Positions 21,332 through 31,116 of a stretch of 31,879 bases of DNA are shown piece after piece. The DNA is from Apostichopus californicus (lineage: Eukaryota > Echinodermata > Holothuroidea > Aspidochirotida > Stichopodidae). The stretch's first letter is position 1, and each line of letters opens with the position of its first letter. A program made the position numbers and the translations under genes. The stretch is taken from positions 1-31,879 of the forward strand of contig JAIPMN010007718.1 in the NCBI GenBank assembly GCA_020650975.1, in the 5' to 3' direction. Below the pieces are notes generated by a model that saw only the letters and a program-made list of their open reading frames with translations, did not search any database and was not told the origin of the DNA.

Positions 21332-24300
21332 CTGAAAAAATACAATCACATATCGACGGATTTAGCATTTCATTTCGGCAAATTTAATCCAAACGACTTC
21401 ATCTAAACCGACTGTATATAGTTATACGATTGGGGTAAAAGGGATTAGATTTTCATAGGCTTGACTTGTGACAAAATGTCTGCAATGTTCCCATCGCAAC
21501 TACGCAACTCTGTCTGAACCATCAGGCATCTGTTCATTCTCATAGATCTAATCCAAACGACTTCATCTAAACCGACTGTATATAGTTATACGATTGGGGT
21601 AAAAGGTATTAGATTTTCATAGGCTTGACTTGTGACAAAATGTCTGCCATGTTCCCATAGCAACTACGTACCTCTGTCTGAACCATCAGGCATCTGTTCA
21701 TTCTCATAGATCTAATCAGCCCAAAGATATCGACTTCATCACCGCTTTCCATATAACTCATCAAGGTATCCAGGGCGATGAATGTACCTGTCCTACCGAC
21801 ACCGGCGCTATCAAATGAGACAAAGTAACATAAATCAGGAATGAGTGCAGCCACAGCCTTACAACCAAGTCAGGAAGAACATTGAGAAATTTCACTTCAC
21901 TTTCAAGGAAATTAAATTTGGTACAAAACGCTTTCCATGCAATTGATATCTGCATCGCTAGCGTTAGCGCTACGGTTACTCGTACGGATCCCATATCATT
22001 GCAGAGGTGTAAAACGAGTAAAAAAAAACCAAATTGAAACCTTTATATCGTATCTTGTTTTAGTTGGATTATGCACAATTCTCCCTACTATCCCCATGAC
22101 AGCCCAAATTTTTGAGAATAGAAAACTGCAAATCTCCCTGTTTTTGTGAAAGACTGATTTGCAGGTCTCTGAGGCAGACTATTATATCTCTCTTCAGATA
22201 CCATAGGACCTAAAACCTGGTTTAATTTGGCAGGTTTTTCTGACCTTCTTTCCTCACAGGGATACCAAAGTTGATCTGAATTAAGGAGGACAAGTTGTTG
22301 AGGCCTTGCAGAGGGATCTAAGTGGAGGGATTCCTTGATCACAATAAAGACAAAAACTTTATTTTGATGAGGTCAGTAAAACTCTCAACTAAAATTGAAC
22401 CGAAATTGCAATATGACTAATATATTATCATAATGGTTGAAAGACTTTCATTAAAAAGTCTCCCTTTTCTGTGCTCAAAATGGAGTAAACAGAAAGCCAA
22501 GTCACAGCTACCAAAGTTGTTCCACTGTTTTCATTTTAACTTTGTAGGAAAGATACCTCAAATCTAGGCTTATTGCAAAATCTTGTGACTCGACGGCAAT
22601 CTTGCTTACGAGATAGAAAAGAAAGAAAGAAAAATATGTCTAGTAAAATCTGGACATGTGTTTAATACCCTTTTTTTCCTATTTCTCAAGGATACCGAAG
22701 ATCTTTCAAAAGTGGCAAAAAACAATATAAGACAGTCCTTCCACTTTCCATAACTTTTGACATGTTTACTATTTTCCAAGACATTTCCAGATGGTCTGGA
22801 AAGGAAAATTGACTTCCAAATTTCCACGCAATTGCATTTCATAGGAACGTTCCATGACCGCGGGAACCCTTCGGGTTGAAGTTTACATTACGGGATCACC
22901 AAAAAACGTTTCTGGTACCTGCAATGAACCACATGTGGTTTGCCGTCAGTTTTTTTAACTCTTCGCACCGCCTGGACGAACTTTATGAGATGATCCGGAC
23001 TGTCGGGGACACCGTGATCTGGCCACGCTGTGAAATTAAAATGGAGCACCTCTCTGCTTATTGGACCCTAGAAGGACGTAGAGAAAGCAGAGAAACTGGT
23101 GATGGTAAACATGAAAGTTTCTAGGCTGAAATTATGGTTCAAAAGCTATGATAATACACAGAATCAAGTGAAGGGTTCCAGATTAGTATACCTGATAAAG
23201 TAACTAATGAATGTACTAAAACTAAACATTTTCAATTTTCTCGATGGCTCGGTTCCGGTAAACGGATTATGAGTCTGGACTGAAGTGATGAGACGAGCTA
23301 TTAACAACACACCTATAACACTGCTAGAGGCGTGTAAAGTGGGTTCAATCTTGTGATTGGGGGGGGGTGGGGGCACAAACTTTCGAAAGGCAGTGGGACA
23401 TGTGACTTTGAATCTTGGGGCCAAACCCAAATTATCCCAACAAAATATCTTCTTTTATGTTCTCAACATTAGGGCATTTTTCATATAACACAATGGCACT
23501 TTTTTCATTACAAAAAATGACAAATGGGTTGTCCTCTTCATTAAACAGAATTGTAATTTTTGAGACAAAAACTGAGGGATGGGTGTGGGTGGGGGGGGGT
23601 AGGGAAGAAGGAAGGAACCACCTACTGGCCCCCTCTGGTTCTGACGCCCCTGTTGACAGGCGATACAATATTGTTAGAAGGGAACCAAGGCTGTGATTGA
23701 GCAATTAATCAATTTGATTCGATAACCAACAATTTGTCACACTAACCATCTGTCATGTTAGAAATAATAATATCCAATTTTTTTTTAAGTAAATCAAAAA
23801 CACCCACTATTCCTGTCAGTTTTAAGTTGTTGTTGACAAGTTTTGGGAATGAAACTTGACTAATTTAGCTTCGTGCTGCTAAATGACATACCATTTCATC
23901 ATACAACTTTAGTAAGAAGGAACTTTATGAGGCAGAATTCCAATTGTCGCTCTAAATATGGGAATGAGAAAAATGGCATGGGCTGGACTTACCTTCGTTA
24001 AAGAAAATTTTCGCACGACCCACAAATCATTCTGCTCTGTTGCTACGTTCTTCACAATGATATCTCCGTATCTCACGGGACCTTCCCCCTCTTGACACCA
24101 ATACTGGTGACACTTGATCTAATGGCAGTAAGAAATATGACAAGCTTTTGATAGCAAAATTTGATCTGCATTTAATTTGTAATGACAAAACAAAGTTTTA
24201 AAAAACACCCCCCCCCCCCCATCCCCCTCAAAAAAAGAAAATAAAAGATAGGAAACAGGAATCAGTGGTGTGTCCTTTCGGGGGAACAAGTATCACAGAT

Positions 24301-27300
24301 ATCAAACATCAGATGACTTGACTCAAGAGAATCAAATACAGCCAGAAAAAAAACCAGCAAGCTTTGAGATTCCTTGGCACAAAACGTTTCATTCAGTTCC
24401 CGGACTGATAGAGCAAGTGATGTAAGATCTTCCCGGGAATAAAGAGAATAGCAAATTTTCCCAAGTGTTACTAAAGAACAACCTTAAATACATCCTGTTG
24501 AGTAAGCCTTTCTCATTTTGGTCTATCTAATCTTCATACAATGTAATTTATCCCAACGACTAATGTCATTTTTATTACAGTCTGTTGTTACTTGATACCT
24601 TCTCAGATGTAATACACTATTTCCTTCGAAGAGTTGAAATGTTCTGAGTTCTCTCATACCATTTTTCCTTCCATCAGTTGTGTTACCATGACAACCAATG
24701 AGGAAGCTGGTTGTACATCCTGCTGAGGAAGCCTTTTATTTTTCTATCTCTATCATGCCTTTTAAAACCATACTTTTTCTAATCATTCAGTCATTGCTGA
24801 TAGTCTGTTCTCTTAAATCAAACCTTCTCAGATGTAAGTACCTTGTTTAATTCTGTGAGTTGTGTTACCATGACATCGAATGAGGAAGGAGGTTGTACAT
24901 CCTGCTGAGCAAGTTTTTTCTTTTTCTATCACCTTTTTAAACCATACTTATTCTAATCATTCAGTCGTTGCAGTCTGTTCTCTTAATTCAAAACTCAGAT
25001 GTAGCACCCTGTTTAGTTCCATGAGTTGTGTTACCATGACAACCAATGAGGAAGGTAGTAGTACAGGACTGAAACTACATTAACTACATGTCTGTTAGTC
25101 TGTTCTCTCATACCTTGTTTCCTTCCATCAGCTGTGTTACCATGACAATAAGGGAGGCACCTTGTTCCCAAACCATTCTCCACATATCTTCCTCAGTGTT
25201 CTGCAATGGCCCCTGGCAAGCTATATATTCACGGCTGGATCTGTAACCCTGCAAGAGAAAATGGTGGCGTTTCCTTCAGTTTTGTAGGAGGACCTTACAA
25301 AACATTAGTCTGAGAGTCATTGTAGCTTGTCATTATTAGCATGCCAAAACAAGAAGATACTAAAACTTTCTATCGTACAAAATTAGCTGTTTCTTGTCCT
25401 GTATTTGACATAGTCAACCTATAGTAGTAATACCAGACACAATCCTCGACTGAACAATTGAGCTAGCTTCAAGCCGGTCTACAAATTTACTGATCATTGA
25501 GTGTATATTCAATCAGACTGCAGTATTCTTTCAATGTGTACTTCCAATTACGAGAACTTAATTACTTTGTTGTTCTGTAGAATCATAGAATAAATGACTT
25601 TAAGATCTTGGTAGTGAAATCTCTATTTTTTATTATATATATTTTTTTATTATTATTATTTGTTTCATCACATAGTATAACAAGGTGAACAAGACAAAAT
25701 TGGGGTGTTTTTCCATCTGTACCATCTGTGACTTTGCCGAGACCCTTACCCCGACAACACACACCCGACCGTTATCATCTTTGGTCTTTACCATCGAGAC
25801 AACTTTGACAAAACGACTTCCGCAAACAGCTAAAAACCTTGATTAACTATGGGAGATATCAATCGTTTCATGAACAAGACATAAGACTTGACCAAGTCTA
25901 AATATGGCATAAAGATAATGGCAAAAAGATAAACTAAACTTGCTTAAACTCGATGATATCATCAAAATGAAGCTTGCTGCTTTTGCTTACAAATGATGGA
26001 ATGGGTTACTGCCGGAAAACTTCCACAGTTTTATTAATACTTGTTATCACTATCAAACGAGACATACTTATAATGCACATCGTAATTTTTACCGTTTTTT
26101 TTTTTTAGGAACCTATAGCTTTCGCAACCGTATAATTAAAACATGGAATTCCTTTTCAGATAATATCAAGACCAAAAAGTCGTTGAGTTTATTTAAGAAG
26201 TATTTAAGAAAATACATCATCACAACATACTAATACGATCTTTATGCTATATTTATAGTAATTACATGTATAGCTAAATTCTTTATGAACTAGGACATTG
26301 TTATCCTGTCTAGTTATTACTCCTTAAAGTATCTGTATCATTCTGCTCATTCAACTAGTATTATATATTTCTTTCTTCTTTACCAGGGAGTCTTCTACCC
26401 TGTTAAGCCAATTCAGGCTTTATAGAAGACTTCCTTTCACATTGTAATTTTCTTGTGATAAAACAAATAAACAAACAAACAAACAAAAACACAATAATGG
26501 ACGAGGGCAGAGTGCATATACTCACCACCATATAGTTAGCATTAATATAATCAGAACCGGGTTCATCCTCTGCTGGAGACAACTTGACTCTTGTGTGATC
26601 ATCTGAAATCAAAACATAAAAATACAATAAAACATCAGTTTATACTCAAATCCCTGCATGACTTTAACCATTCCTTCCATGGGTGTGGGCCACACACTGT
26701 GATCCACCAAATTGTTTTAATTATTTTGGGAATGTGTCTCTTAAAATGTGTCCACTATAAAACAAACCTTCCATGAATGTGGGATATAAACTGTAACCAC
26801 TAAATAATACCTTCTATGAATGTGGGTTGTACCCTGAGACCACTAAATCATACCTTTCTTGGATGTGGGTTGTAACCTGAGACCACTACATCATACCTTC
26901 CATGGATGTGGGTTGTAACCTGAGACCACTAAATCATATCTTCCATGAATATGGTTTGTAACCTGAGACCACTAAATCATATCTTCCATGGATGTGGGTG
27001 GGAACCTGAGACCACTAAACCATATCTTCCATGAATGTGGGCATTAACCTGAGACCACTGAATCATACCTTTCATGCATGCAAGATCTACAACAAATATC
27101 ATACCATCCATATAGTGTGGGTCATACACTTTTAAGGAATCACACATGTGCTTTTACTGGACATGGGTCACATATTAATACCATTAAAACACACCTTCAA
27201 TGCATGTCAGGGCTAACACATCCACAACACATATAAATCTAATAAAAGGTGGAGCAGATGCTTCATTCAATAAGCACACTGTTACCATGGTAACTGAAAA

Positions 27301-29759
27301 TTTCATTGCTTCCCCTATAGCAACACACATTTTGCAAATTTAAGTTAGTACTAAAAAATTTCTCCCAAAAGATTGGAAATGAGAAGCAATTGAAGAGGTT
27401 GCATGTAGAGTACCTAATGTACGTACCCACAATCTTTCACTATCATTTCTAGAGATAAACTGATCTCTCCTTGTTGTAAACTTACAGAGGGTTTCATCTT
27501 TACGATAACTTTACAGAGACAATAAAAACCGGACTCCATATTAAGCTATCGTCGAATACTCACATGGCAAGATATTTGAAAATCTGTTTTTCGATTTATT
27601 ACAATCTAGCTTAGCTGTGTCATCAGCCTGGTTCTTGCCAACTGGGCGTAAATCCTGACGAGAGAAAATAATTTTTTTTTTTTTTAAATGAGTCACTCAA
27701 AAATGGCATTTCATCCTCATTTGTATGGGTTGCAACCTGAATGGTAACATGGTCCTTTCTGAGTGAACAATAAACACCTAACAAAAAAAGATGAAGCATT
27801 AACCAGATTCCAAGGACAGATTATACGTTCTGGCTGATATGTTAGTAGTTTGTGATTTTGCATTGAGTAACTCAGACTAATTGCATAATTTGTGAAGTCA
27901 CTGCATATTCATATCCCATACTGCTGTTTGTGTTGTCTGTGGTGAAAAGATCTAACAAAAGCTGCCAACTTACAAGTTGTTTTCAACAGAGTCTATATTG
28001 GCACGCAAGTAATTTAAAAAAAAAAAAATTGTTTGTTTGGACCATGCAAATTTTGAAATAAATCTGTGAAAACTTATGTCGTAAACTATCTACCCTGCTT
28101 CTTCAACCTCTTCCCCTCCCTTATAATGGCATTTATCATAATTTAAAACAACTACAATTGTTTGTTTAGACCATGGAAATTTTGCCATAAATTTGTGAAA
28201 CATTTATGCAGCAAACTATCTACCCTGCTTCTTCAACCTCTCCCCCTCCATATAATGGCAATTATCATACCCGTTGGTAATTCAAAATACATTTGCTTTG
28301 GTCCATGTGATTAGGTAACAGACAATTTTCAAGTTTTACCTTTAATCAACCAGAAATACAAACAGCTGTAATAGTAAGTTTAGTTTGTATTTTGCAACAT
28401 TTATTAATGTATCAAGCTCCTCACTGTGGTTTGCTTTTATAACAATCATGTTTGTATTGAAACACACTTCACCCTTCTTGTTATTCTCCCTCCTCTCCTC
28501 TCCCACCCGCCCACCACCCCTCCCCTCCCACCACCCCTCTCCCTCCCACCACCCTTTCCACAGCCCCCACATCCACTCTATGCTATTGTTACTACATGTG
28601 CACTTGAAAGCATGTAAATGTGTTTTCTACAATTCTATTTTTTTTTCAAATTTGGTGCAAAGTAGGAAAGAGACTGCACACCAATATGAAATTCCAAGTG
28701 TTGTTCTTCGCAATGTGCATTGAATATTTCGTGAGAATAATGGTAAGGTCTACATACTCAGACAGGTCTCCATGTGTTTACTGCCTGTCTAACAACTGAA
28801 GATCAATTTATCGTAATCACTGAACATGAGAAAGGTTAATGATGGGGGGTTAGGGGGGATTCATTTGTAACTGTCACTTTTCACCTAAAACTATGCTTAA
28901 TGTCTGTAACAGTGCGTAAGGCTACATGCACCACTACGTCAGCATTGAATCCAGGGCGAAATGTTTACATTATTTCATTGTCTTATAACTATAAACTTCA
29001 CCGCAAAATGTTCTACTAAGTTAATGCAAGCAACAGATCACCTGTCGACTGTTATTTCAAATTTAAGTTAAGGAATTATTAATAAAATTTCCTAATTTTT
29101 TTTGTCTTTTGTAAGCACAATCTCGGGGGAACCACTTTTTTTCCAAATGGAATAAAAAGTCTGTAAAAGTTTGATTATTTCAAACAGATCAGTGCCTCAG
29201 AAGCACAATACACAGAACTCAACATATAAAATCATAAAAACATTTCCCAAGGCCTCAAATCTCATGTTTAAGTTGCAAAACAATTTATCAAGGACGAATG
29301 TTGTTAAATGACGTCCGAGGATGCTCTGCTGTAGAAGAATGTGTAAAGAATATTTCGGTTGAGTAACGGTTCTCTCTTGCTGACAGTAAACAACTTGAGA
29401 GACAGGAAGACGACAATATACAGCGTACATCTGTTACAAAATTTCTGTAAATTTCGACACGTTCTTTAAAATCGTGGAACTTTCTGACAACATTTTTTCT
29501 CAACTTTTTCAACATTTTGATACCGATTCACCAAATTCGGATCAGTTATGATGTGATGAAGTCTTTGCGTCTAGACGCACATGAATTATCTTTCAGCCGC
29601 AGACAACTCTTTCCAAGATTCACTATCCCAGTCTCGTCAACTCTCAAGAACAGAACAGCTTGCTGTCAACTACTTACATTGTATTCTTCGGAGAAGAGAT
29701 AATCAGAGTCTTTCTCCATTTCTTCCAGGTGATAGCCAAAGTTGGCCAACTTAACTGGT
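21215..29759 (-). CDS. receptor-type protein tyrosine phosphatase, R3-like (PTPRB/PTPRJ type), catalytic domain, 5'-partial
   Basis: Eight minus-strand exons (29759-29678, 27654-27564, 26602-26526, 25248-25114, 24118-23993, 23067-22919, 21807-21672, 21331-21215) join with agreeing phases into 303 residues and a stop. The domain dephosphorylates phosphotyrosine on the cytoplasmic side of the membrane. Visible elements are the N-terminal [10 protein letters not shown] helix, [12 protein letters not shown] substrate loop (residues 49-60), [19 protein letters not shown] loop (W185-P186-D187), the signature [10 protein letters not shown] (Cys219, Arg225) and the VQTE Q-loop (Q263). Only one phosphatase domain precedes the stop, and the tail has a YENY motif, as in R3 receptors. 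No membrane segment or fibronectin repeat is in the window; these should lie past 31.9 kb. Nothing suggests it is inactive. Confidence 0.9.
21385..21712 (-). repeat. 164-bp tandem duplication covering the 3' end and donor of PTP exon 7
   Basis: Two head-to-tail copies, 21385-21548 and 21549-21712, differ at only a handful of positions (about 97% identical by eye). The right copy contains the true last 41 bases of exon 7 and its donor GAG|GTACGT. The left copy contains the same exon piece inside the intron, but its donor reads GAGTTGCGT, so the GT is lost. Confidence 0.92.
21672..21807 (-). CDS. PTP exon 7: P-loop and Q-loop
   Basis: The acceptor is catttgatag|CGCC. The first base completes the Ser codon AGC of the HCS signature across the intron. 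It encodes [18 protein letters not shown] through [11 protein letters not shown]. The donor is GAG|GTACGT, phase 0. The catalytic Cys lies in the previous exon, and the invariant Arg is here. Confidence 0.93.
21808..22918 (-). other. PTP intron between the HC and SAGVGR exons
   Basis: A 1.1-kb intron with GTACCA donor and ttgatag acceptor. I see no further element or gene in it. Confidence 0.75.
22919..23067 (-). CDS. PTP exon 6: WPD loop up to the catalytic cysteine
   Basis: A long pyrimidine-rich tract ends ccttctag, then GGTCCAATAAGC. It encodes [19 protein letters not shown] through GKPHVVHC plus AG. The donor is TGCAG|GTACCA. W-P-D (general acid Asp187) and His-Cys (nucleophile Cys219) are intact. 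An open frame on the plus strand over the same bases is only its shadow. Confidence 0.92.
23068..23992 (-). other. PTP intron with G-rich element-like sequence
   Basis: The intron contains two G-run patches (23359-23373 and 23580-23602). The end at 23652, read on the minus strand, begins CAGGGGCGTCAGAACC, a hAT-like terminus, followed outside by ttgacagg. No partner terminus was found, so an element is only suspected. Confidence 0.4.
23993..24118 (-). CDS. PTP exon 5
   Basis: The acceptor is ctgccattag|ATCAAG, and it encodes [19 protein letters not shown] through [12 protein letters not shown]. The donor is AAG|GTAAGT, phase 0 at both ends. The KCHQYW motif corresponds to the KCxxYWP segment of PTPs; here Cys replaces the usual Pro. 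Confidence 0.92.
24487..25130 (-). repeat. tandem copies of the 3' end and donor of PTP exon 4 inside the following intron
   Basis: Copies of the exon word gttaccatgac (coding VMVT on the minus strand) recur at 24682, 24864 and 25030, beside the true one at 25136. Around them the text for ...VMVTQLMEG, the exon end and the donor is kept. The copy at 24650-24700 even keeps the donor flank ctctcatacc exactly. A degenerate further copy begins near 24487. Spacings are about 182, 166 and 106 bases. Confidence 0.85.
25114..25248 (-). CDS. PTP exon 4
   Basis: The acceptor is tctcttgcag|GGTTAC, and it encodes [15 protein letters not shown], then [19 protein letters not shown], ending QLMEGNK. The donor is AACAAG|GTATGA, phase 0 both ends, 45 codons. 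The REYIA-QGPL and DMWRMVWEQ blocks are classical PTP motifs. Confidence 0.93.
25249..26525 (-). other. PTP intron containing an antisense LINE end
   Basis: The intron has donor GTGAGT and acceptor ctcttgcag. The right half is a plus-strand non-LTR element remnant. A T/ATT-rich simple tract lies at 25624-25662. Confidence 0.75.
25930..26489 (+). mobile_element. 5'-truncated non-LTR retrotransposon with (CAAA)n tail
   Basis: On the plus strand, decayed reading frames encode a LINE reverse-transcriptase C-terminus. [16 protein letters not shown] is followed by a stop, then [12 protein letters not shown], then [15 protein letters not shown]; after a shift at a T-run comes [19 protein letters not shown] and then [12 protein letters not shown] with a stop at about 26233. 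A 3' UTR follows, ending in an (aaac)n run at 26461-26489. It sits in a phosphatase intron, opposite to the gene. The left boundary is uncertain and may reach 25690. Confidence 0.75.
26526..26602 (-). CDS. PTP exon 3
   Basis: The acceptor is gatttcag|ATGATC; the first two bases complete Tyr58 (T|AT). It encodes [18 protein letters not shown] then INANYMV, with donor GTG|GTGAGT, phase 0. It contains the DHxRVKL and DYINANY motifs of all classical PTPs. Confidence 0.92.
26669..27080 (+). repeat. ~43-bp minisatellite
   Basis: About eight units of the form accttccatgaatgtggg-ttgtaacctgagaccactaaatcat. They are regular from about 26763 to 27073 and have more diverged outliers on both sides. It lies in the intron between PTP exons 2 and 3. 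Confidence 0.85.
27281..27294. promoter_or_regulatory. perfect palindromic X-box GTTACCATGGTAAC
   Basis: The fourteen bases are fully self-complementary and match the RFX X-box consensus with a 2-base spacer. It is located in a phosphatase intron. There is no evidence that it is used; it could be an intronic enhancer site or chance. Confidence 0.35.
27564..27654 (-). CDS. PTP exon 2
   Basis: The acceptor is tctcgtcag|GATTTA, and it encodes [17 protein letters not shown] then [11 protein letters not shown] plus one base. The donor is CCAT|GTGAGT, phase 1. The KNRxxNILPY substrate-recognition loop is complete when joined to exon 3. Confidence 0.92.
28027..28284 (+). repeat. ~129-bp tandem duplication
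   Basis: Two adjacent copies start attgtttgtttggaccatg and attgtttgtttagaccatg. Both contain aaactatctaccctgcttct and end in ataatggca-ttatcata. Divergence is about 10-15% by eye. Confidence 0.85.
28484..28568 (-). repeat. pyrimidine tract; G-run-rich on the phosphatase sense strand
   Basis: About 85 bases are almost only C and T (with A) on the plus strand, with a ~19-bp quasi-repeat cccaccacccctc. On the minus (sense) strand this is a series of GGG/GGGG runs separated by 1-4 bases, a G-quadruplex candidate in the pre-mRNA. Confidence 0.6.
29678..29759 (-). CDS. PTP exon 1 of those visible: start of the catalytic domain
   Basis: The acceptor is aatctttcag|A, where the A completes a codon from an upstream exon. 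It encodes [20 protein letters not shown] then LFSEEYN, and the donor is AAT|GTAAGT, phase 0. It matches the N-terminal cap helix (E-M-x-x-DSDY-FSEE) of receptor PTPs. The exon supplying the juxtamembrane and membrane parts is not seen up to 31879. Confidence 0.9.
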
Positions 29760-29991
29760 CTGAAAGATTTAAATCAGTTAAAAAAATTTATAACCAGAGT
29801 GAATTTCAAATTAATTATGCCAAAAAAAAAAACTTTTTTTTTTTTTAAACTCTGTATTATACAAAAGACCCTCTTCATCAGTTGACCGTAACGTTATTCT
29901 TGTTAAGTGCTGAGGAAACTTAAAGCAGCATTTTGCGTCCTTTTCTATGATTTTTCTCAACTTCACTGACTCCACTATGCCATAACAACAT
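29760..29991 (-). other. unique sequence between PTP exon 1 and the satellite array
   Basis: AT-rich with A and T runs at 29822-29847. No exon or element was recognised. Confidence 0.5.
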
Positions 29992-31075
29992 ACATAACTA
30001 ACATGGTTTGATCAAACATGGTTGGATCTAACATGGTTTGATCTAACACGGTTTGATCAAACATGGTTTGATCTAACATGGTTTGATCCAACATGGTATG
30101 ATCTAACATGGTTTGATCTAACATGGTTTGATCCAACATGGTATGATCTAACATGGTATGATCTAACATGGTTTGATCTAACATGGTTTGATCCAACATG
30201 GTATGATCCAACATGGTTTGATCTAACATGGTTTGATCTAACATGGTTTGATCTAACATGGTTTGATCTAACATGGTTTGATCTAACATGGTTTGATCTA
30301 ACTGGGTTTGATCAAATATGGTTGATCTAACATGGTTTGATCTAACATGGTTCGATCAAACACAGCTTGATCTAACATGGTTTGATCTAACATGGTTTGA
30401 TCTAACATGGTATGATCAAACATGGTATGATCAAACATGGTGTGATCTAACATGGTTTGATCAAACATGGTTTGATCAAACATGGTTTGATCTAACATAA
30501 TTTGACCTAACATGGTTTGATCAAACATGGTTTGATCTAACATGGTTTGATCAAACATGGTTTGATCTAACATGGTTTGATCAAACATGGTTTGATCTAA
30601 CATGGTTTGATCAAACATGGTTTGATCAAACATGGTTTGATCTAACATGGTTTGATCTAACATGGTATTATTTAACATGGTTTGATCTAACATGATTGAT
30701 CAAACATGGTTTGATCTAACATGGTTTGATCAAACTGGGTTTGATCAAACATGGTATGATCAAACACGGTTTGATCTAACATGGTTTGATCTAACTGGGT
30801 TTGATCAAACATGGTTGATCTAACATGGTTTGATCTAACATGGTTCGATCAAACACAGCTTGATCTAATATGACTTGATCAAACATGGTTTAATCTAACT
30901 TGGTTTAACAGAAAGTGGTTTGATCTAACATGGTTTGATCAAAAATGTTTTGATCCAACATGATTTGACCTAACATGGTTTGATCTAACTTGGTTTGATC
31001 TAACATGGTATGATCTAACATGGTTTAATCTAATATGATTTAATCAAACATGGTTTAATCCAACATGTTTTAAAT
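29992..31075 (+). repeat. 15-bp satellite array (acatggtttgatcta)
   Basis: About 70 head-to-tail units; the last bases alternate between tcta, tcaa and tcca, and ggtttg with ggtatg. Higher-order structure is visible: 45-bp trimers at about 30077-30200, 30-bp dimers (tcaa/tcta) at about 30510-30640, and a ~70-bp variant block repeated at 30302 and 30795. Units decay at the right end. The period is a multiple of three, which makes long but meaningless open frames (TMLDQ or TWFDL repeats). Confidence 0.95.
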
Positions 31076-31116
31076 CTTGAATACTGTACAACGCATTTTG
31101 TGACATGCATTTGGCA

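Larger units (their letters stand above)
27655..29677 (-). other. PTP intron with a 129-bp duplication and a C-rich tract
   Basis: A 2.0-kb intron. It holds a tandem duplication at 28027-28284, a pyrimidine tract at 28484-28568 and otherwise AT-rich DNA. Short open frames here look like chance. Confidence 0.75.

Noticed and set aside
22861..23124. Plus-strand open frame of about 88 codons that at first looked like the C-terminus of a PLP-dependent enzyme
   Set aside because: The opposite strand of the same bases is the phosphatase WPD-loop exon with proper splice sites and motifs; the plus frame is its shadow.
24682..25149. Repeated GTTACCATGACAAC words that fit the RFX X-box consensus
   Set aside because: They are copies of the exon text coding the conserved VMVT motif on the other strand, so the match is explained by duplication of coding sequence.
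28385..28723. Proline-rich plus-strand frames over the C-rich tract
   Set aside because: Low-complexity translation of a pyrimidine tract inside a phosphatase intron; no coding support.
29975..30693. Long frames made of MLDQT or TWFDL repeats
   Set aside because: They arise because the 15-bp satellite unit is a multiple of three; there are no coding signals and units vary freely.
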